NCBI GenBank assembly: GCA_963855995.1
Contig: OY979718.1
Span: 48,271,559 to 48,335,558, forward strand
Reading direction: 5' to 3'
DNA from: Muricea muricata
Taxonomy: Eukaryota; Cnidaria; Anthozoa; Malacalcyonacea; Plexauridae
Length of the DNA stretch: 64,000 nucleotides
Part shown: piece after piece, positions 59,311 to 64,000 of the stretch
Numbering within the stretch: the stretch's first letter is position 1
Layout: every line of letters begins with the position of its first letter
The notes under the pieces: model-generated
The model's input: the letters and a program-made list of their open reading frames with translations, nothing else
Database searches by the model: none
What the model was told of the DNA's origin: nothing
Made by a program: the position numbers and the translations under genes

Positions 59311-60490
59311 GACATCATATGTACACAGTCACTGGAGGGAGATAATTTTTCACTGTATGTGTTGAACGTTTTTTTGGTTGCAATTATGTGCGATTTCGTG
59401 AGATTTGTTCACTCCAGTACAGTATAATCATCAATACATTTTGGGTTGACCCCCACTCAGATTTACAGCAAAATGCCCCAGTGAAACCAAAAAATAGGTA
59501 TTGGTATAGGAACATGTACAGGTAAAAGGCTAGGTAAAGTAATGTTCCCTTTTTGTAGAAATTTGTACAAGAATTCAAAAACATTTTGCAGCCAGGGTAC
59601 TTTGTACAGAAGGCATTTTCCCAAAATCTTAACTGGGAAAGTGTCTACTACCCTTGCAAAGGGGGCAAAATCGGTCAAAAAATCAAAAAATAAGATCGGT
59701 AGAATCACGCTTGTGCTTATTGTAAATGACAATCGCTGTGTGAAGCTGTGCAGTGTAAACGCCGTAGACCTGAAAGACAAGGAATCCGTATATTTTTACA
59801 AATCCGGAAACTTTTCCTATTGTGTAAACAGGGTCCTAGTAGATGTCTTGCTCAAATCTTAATCCCATTCCCATTTTCCATTGTTTTTTTTTGGCCCATA
59901 AATCCCAGTCCCAATCCATGGTGTCCTATTTTCACAGCAAAAATAGGCAATTCCCAGCCCCCATTTTGCCGCTTCAAGACCAGCTTGCAAGGTAATAATA
60001 AGTTATTGACTAGAATCTTTCGCTGCCAAAACGAAACGAAAACTCCTTCGATACTCGAATTTCCATACACAGAAAATATCATAAACAAAAGAAGAATTCT
60101 TCAATTTACATTCACCGTTTTTCCTATAAACTCATTATTTTCTATTAAAATTTGTGTACATGAATTGAAAATTATTTGAGCGTCCAGCCATGACACATGC
60201 ATTTTTATGTACTTTGATATTTATTATCTACAAGCGTTTAGACCAAAGTATAGGGAAAAGACAGTAGAGCCACTCAAATGAAGTTTGTGTGTCCACGCAT
60301 CTCATTACCATCATGCCAGCCAGTCAATTGCATTTTCTGGCCAATAAGAACGCTGAACTGGCTGGCGGCAGCCACTAAACTGTATAAGGATAGGGCGCCG
60401 TGTTGCACTGCTGAGTGGCCCTACTGTCCATTCCCTATACTGTGGTTCAGACTGCCATCCTATACCGATTATATTATATTTTCTTGGCCA
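59311..60490. other. intergenic sequence between transposon and deacetylase gene
   Basis: Holds copy 2 of the dispersed repeat (59845-59990, CTCAAATCTTAATCCCATTC) and the 3' flank of the deacetylase gene. No other gene recognised. Confidence 0.5.
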
Positions 60491-63400
60491 TTAATCAACT
60501 GTCTCATTCTCTTTTAGATTTTTCCAGTAGTTTGAATGAACACCAACGGTGGAGGTGATAGAATCAAGTGCACTAAAACAATTTTAAGTGTTAGAACATA
60601 GAACTATTGTAATTTCAGTTATATCACTGTGCTCAGACTAAACTATAACAAGTAACCCTCTGAACTCTGGCATCTCCCAAACCGGCTTTCACATTACACC
60701 TTTCATTGCAAAAAGCCTCTTTTCTTGTATGCTCTGCAGGCCTTGACTTCTCCAAATACAAACGCTTATTTTGAAAATGTTTCATTTCTGGCTCAACCAT
60801 GCAGCAACAAATTTCTCGTTGCCCTTTTTGGTATTTCATGTAATCAAAAAGCAAAGTAACCAAAGACAGGGTAATCCTCAATCAATTTTGCATCAGATTT
60901 TTGTGTCAACAAGCACATGACTAGACTTATATCAAGTCCGCGTCTCTGTGAAGTCCAAGTGATCTTATTTCATCCCATTCCCAACGGCATACGAGGTTGA
61001 TCTATATTGTCCCTCAGACTCTTAAGAGAGACGGATTGTATACCTGTCTGAAACAGCAAGAGATTCCAGTAATGGACAAGAGTCTCCTAACAATGTTGCT
61101 ACACATGAACATAACGACTCTGCCACAGAGGTCAAATTATAACCACCCTATAATATGGTAGCAAAAGAAATATAGGGTTAAGCGGCTGATTAGAATTAAC
61201 CCAAATTCAAATTAACAAGTTTTTTTGTACGGTATTGTATATATATATGAAGTACCTCAAGAACAAGTACAACTTTTCCAGCTGCAAGACTCATTAACAT
61301 GTGGGTCAAGTGTGCAAATCCCTCAGGTGTAACGTCACATAGACCCTGGTGTAAAGAAAAACTTAAAAAGACGAAAACGAATCCATCTATGATTGGTAGC
61401 TATATCTTTCATGAGACAGTCCACAAGTTTGAAAGTCAAGTTACAAATATAACCTATTATGTAAGGATTATAATAGCAAATATGGCGTTAATCAATTGTT
61501 TTTTAGAACCACATATGTCGTGATGTCGTAGTCGTAGTCTTCTCACCTTTGGATCTCCTCGAGCAGAATCAAATCCTGCAGAGATTATGACCAATTCTGG
61601 GCAAAACTAAAAGTCGAAACAACATTTGTATGTGTGCCATTATTTTTTAAAGAAGCTGGTTCATTTGAGAAAATAGGGGGAAAATCATGGGCGAAACTAA
61701 AGCGCTTTAATTGGATATTCGCATATTCGTGTTTTGTCCGACTAATTTCTTTTGAAAACAGCCTCGATTTAAGAGAATGACCTCCCTCCCCCATCCCCAC
61801 CCCTATATCCCGTTTCAGAGTGACATTTACGCCACTACATAGTTAGTTTTTTACTAATGTTAACAAGTCAGAGCATGCAAAATCCAAATGATTATTTTCT
61901 ATAGTTGCGTTTGTATGATGGTAATTGCCTTTGTACGTGTAATTGTCAATATCCTTTTCATGAGGGTTACGTCAATGCTTCTTAGTAATTCCGCACATGG
62001 CATTCTAATGTTACCTTTATGAATTATTGGCCTCCAAGACCGACATATGACGTTCAAATTACTTATTTTACACGCTATTACCTCATACGCAACAGGAAGT
62101 AAAATCCTTTGAAAGACAGCGATATAATCTGCGTCATTCATGTGCGTCTTGAATGTAGATAAGAACAGTTGGTTAGTGCCTTCAAAATCATCTATCAGGT
62201 GCAGGTATATGCCTGAGTTATAACCAGACACCAACATTATTTAGTCATGAAGAAAATAAAAAATACATATTTAATCAGCACCTGTAAATCGATTGCCCTG
62301 ATTTACAGTACATAAACTTCATGCTTGATTTTTAACTAAATATCACTCATTTCTTAGAGATTATGACAGAACACCAACGTTTTCATCCCGGCATGTCAAA
62401 AGTAAGATTTCGGCTCGCGTTTAAAAATCAGATGCAGATCGGCTGCTCATGATGCTTTATGTACAACCACACGCAGCTATTAAGGACCGATCATAAAATA
62501 TCTACAACTCGGGGGCGGAGGATAAATCAAAATTTTTAAAAAGGTTTTAATGCTCTCACACACTTTGTCAAAAATATTTCGCAGCTTTTTTAAATATAAT
62601 TAAAATATTTCATACACCTCCGTATTATTAGATTAAATAGTAGTTGAATTAATCAAACCCTGTAAAAAATGTACAATCCACTACATTTTAAAGAGTATGC
62701 TACTTCACACAGAATTTTTCGGAGAAAGTTAAATAAGGATTATGAGGAGAAAAAAATAAAAAAAAATGGGTATTTTGGTTTCAGAGAGCAAATATGAAAA
62801 TGCCATTAATGTTGTGCGATACCGCAGTACCAGCCTGGGAACTATTAAACCAGGTGACAAATCCGAAGCAGAATTGTGCTAAAGGTTGATGGGCAAACTG
62901 ATAAATGAAACAGAAGGCATGTTAAAATATATAAGACCTCAGATCAAACATTTTGATTTGCAAAACAATGTGGTGTTTTTGAGGGAAAATGAACTCCAAT
63001 ATCAACCATGCGCACCTTTCGTCACCTGGGTACGAGGTGGAAGCCAGTGTCTTTACTTACATCCGTCGTAGGTTAAAGACCCTGGACACGAGGTTGCTCT
63101 AATTTTTAGATTTAAGAATAATTGGCCCATTTTGATTCATTGTGAGCAACCTAAGCTGGTTGAAGAGTAAAATTGATGATGACTCATTGTGTGATCTAGC
63201 TGCTAAAGTGTATGCTGCTAAAATCTCTCACGATTTTGACCACGTGCAACAGGAAACCAAAAAAGTGAAAGCTGAAGAAATTGATCTGAATTGAGATTTA
63301 CCCCCTCCCCCAGGTTTCATATGGATACTCTAGTAGGCAATGCGTGGTTTGGAGCTGACACAAAAGACATTATTGACAAATTGCTGAAAACATACAATTT

Positions 63401-63893
63401 AAAAAACTTGAAGTCAGAGAGCATAACATAAAAGAGAAAAAGAAAGGCAAAAGATTCACAGAGAACATTGCTGGATTACTTTTCCCAAAAAGATCAATGA
63501 TGAAACATTTTTATATTTATAGTTTAGGTTCTAAGACTGTGACAATAAAAAAAATTTCTAAAAATATTTCATACTCTCTTAATATGCTACTGAAATACAT
63601 CATGTTCCTCAAATTTTTCATGCCCACACAAAACATCTTCGCACCGGGGTTGTAGGTATTTTATAGCCGGTGCCTTACTTATTTTGGGGTAATATCTCAG
63701 TGTTCTTTTCAGGTTAAAACATTCATAAAAATTAGGTTCCAACATGCAATGAGTGTTTCATAATACCTTATTCCAAGCAACATTTATATTGAAACCCTCT
63801 CCTCCTTCCTTTCCGACAAAATCAAAATCAGAATATTTTTTCTCTGGCCAGAAACAACCATGATCATATCGATGTATTGAAAAATACAGAACA
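60491..63893 (-). CDS. class IIb histone deacetylase (HDAC6/HDAC10-like), 3' six exons
   Basis: Exons: 63893-63767, 62147-62082, 61606-61547, 61345-61256, 61147-61044, 60572-60491; phases consistent throughout, 5' part beyond the window. Sequence order: [67 protein letters not shown] (zinc-ligand Asp), [28 protein letters not shown] (catalytic Tyr), then [20 protein letters not shown] and the stop. This matches the C-terminal half of an HDAC6 or HDAC10 catalytic domain, a zinc hydrolase removing acetyl groups from lysine (or polyamines for HDAC10), mostly in the cytosol. The protein stops eight residues after YWKNL, so no C-terminal ubiquitin-binding zinc finger or second domain follows in this transcript. 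Alternative: a downstream exon could be spliced in place of the last exon. Confidence 0.92.
62148..63766. other. large intron of the deacetylase gene
   Basis: 1619 bp. On the plus strand a broken coding-like trace (62886-63071 open; 63330-63500 with [16 protein letters not shown]) suggests a decayed transposon fragment; the last motif resembles the PCNA-binding tails of pogo-type transposases, but nothing firm. Confidence 0.35.
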
Positions 63894-64000
63894 CTAAATA
63901 AAGCAAAATGACATATGGTAGTAATACCGAGGTTTGTACTACAATGGATGCCGTTCCATCTCATATTGTATCTTGTTCTTGTGTAAAAGCCCTTACATTT

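Noticed and set aside
63380..63500. Pogo-type transposase tail ([10 protein letters not shown]) on the plus strand
   Set aside because: Only a short motif is readable and the preceding sequence gives no transposase domain.

Overview
The window is eukaryotic and almost certainly from an invertebrate animal. Every recognisable host gene is split by short GT-AG introns, encodes a conserved metazoan protein, and lies in AT-rich DNA full of small DNA transposons. A cnidarian is my best guess, from the look of TCTP, IDH3 and the transposon mix, but that is inference. There are no prokaryotic features; no operons, ribosome binding sites or CRISPR arrays are expected.

Host genes, left to right. (1) 1-11444, minus: seven internal exons of a regulatory subunit of mitochondrial NAD-dependent isocitrate dehydrogenase (IDH3G-like). 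Its 7.7-kb intron holds, on the opposite strand, a two-exon gene for a six-helix membrane protein (6259-9852). (2) 14102-17970, plus: complete four-exon TCTP gene whose last exon starts exactly at the stop codon. (3) 38731-48638, minus: complete 11-exon UBXN7 gene, 486 residues, UBA-UAS-UIM-UBX. (4) 60491-63893, minus: the 3' six exons of a class IIb histone deacetylase. All splice phases in these genes agree.

Between UBXN7 and the deacetylase lies the most unusual object, 49160-59310: a 10.15-kb element bounded by inverted repeats and carrying a broken, roughly 1450-codon reading frame on the minus strand. It encodes C2H2 fingers, a SWIM finger, a cysteine cluster and RNase H-like core of KDZ/Zisupton type, a SAP-like helix pair, a Ulp1-like cysteine protease, a PHD finger and a SprT-type zinc metallopeptidase. 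The 15-base motif of its terminal repeats has been amplified into a 1.5-kb, 20-bp minisatellite just inside the left end.

The gene-poor middle (18-38 kb) is repeat country: a 42-bp minisatellite of about 87 units (27.5-31.2 kb) with a 1588-bp higher-order duplication, a 2-kb foldback palindrome (22.3-24.3 kb), Ty3/gypsy remnants, and many nonautonomous transposons whose boundaries can be set by target-site duplications: Mutator-like (9 and 11 bp), hAT-like (8 bp), Harbinger-like (TTA/TAA), TTAA-type, Tc1/mariner (TA). Several sit in introns of the host genes, and one is nested inside another. All exon coordinates were worked out by eye from translation, splice consensus and phase; transcripts would be needed to confirm them.
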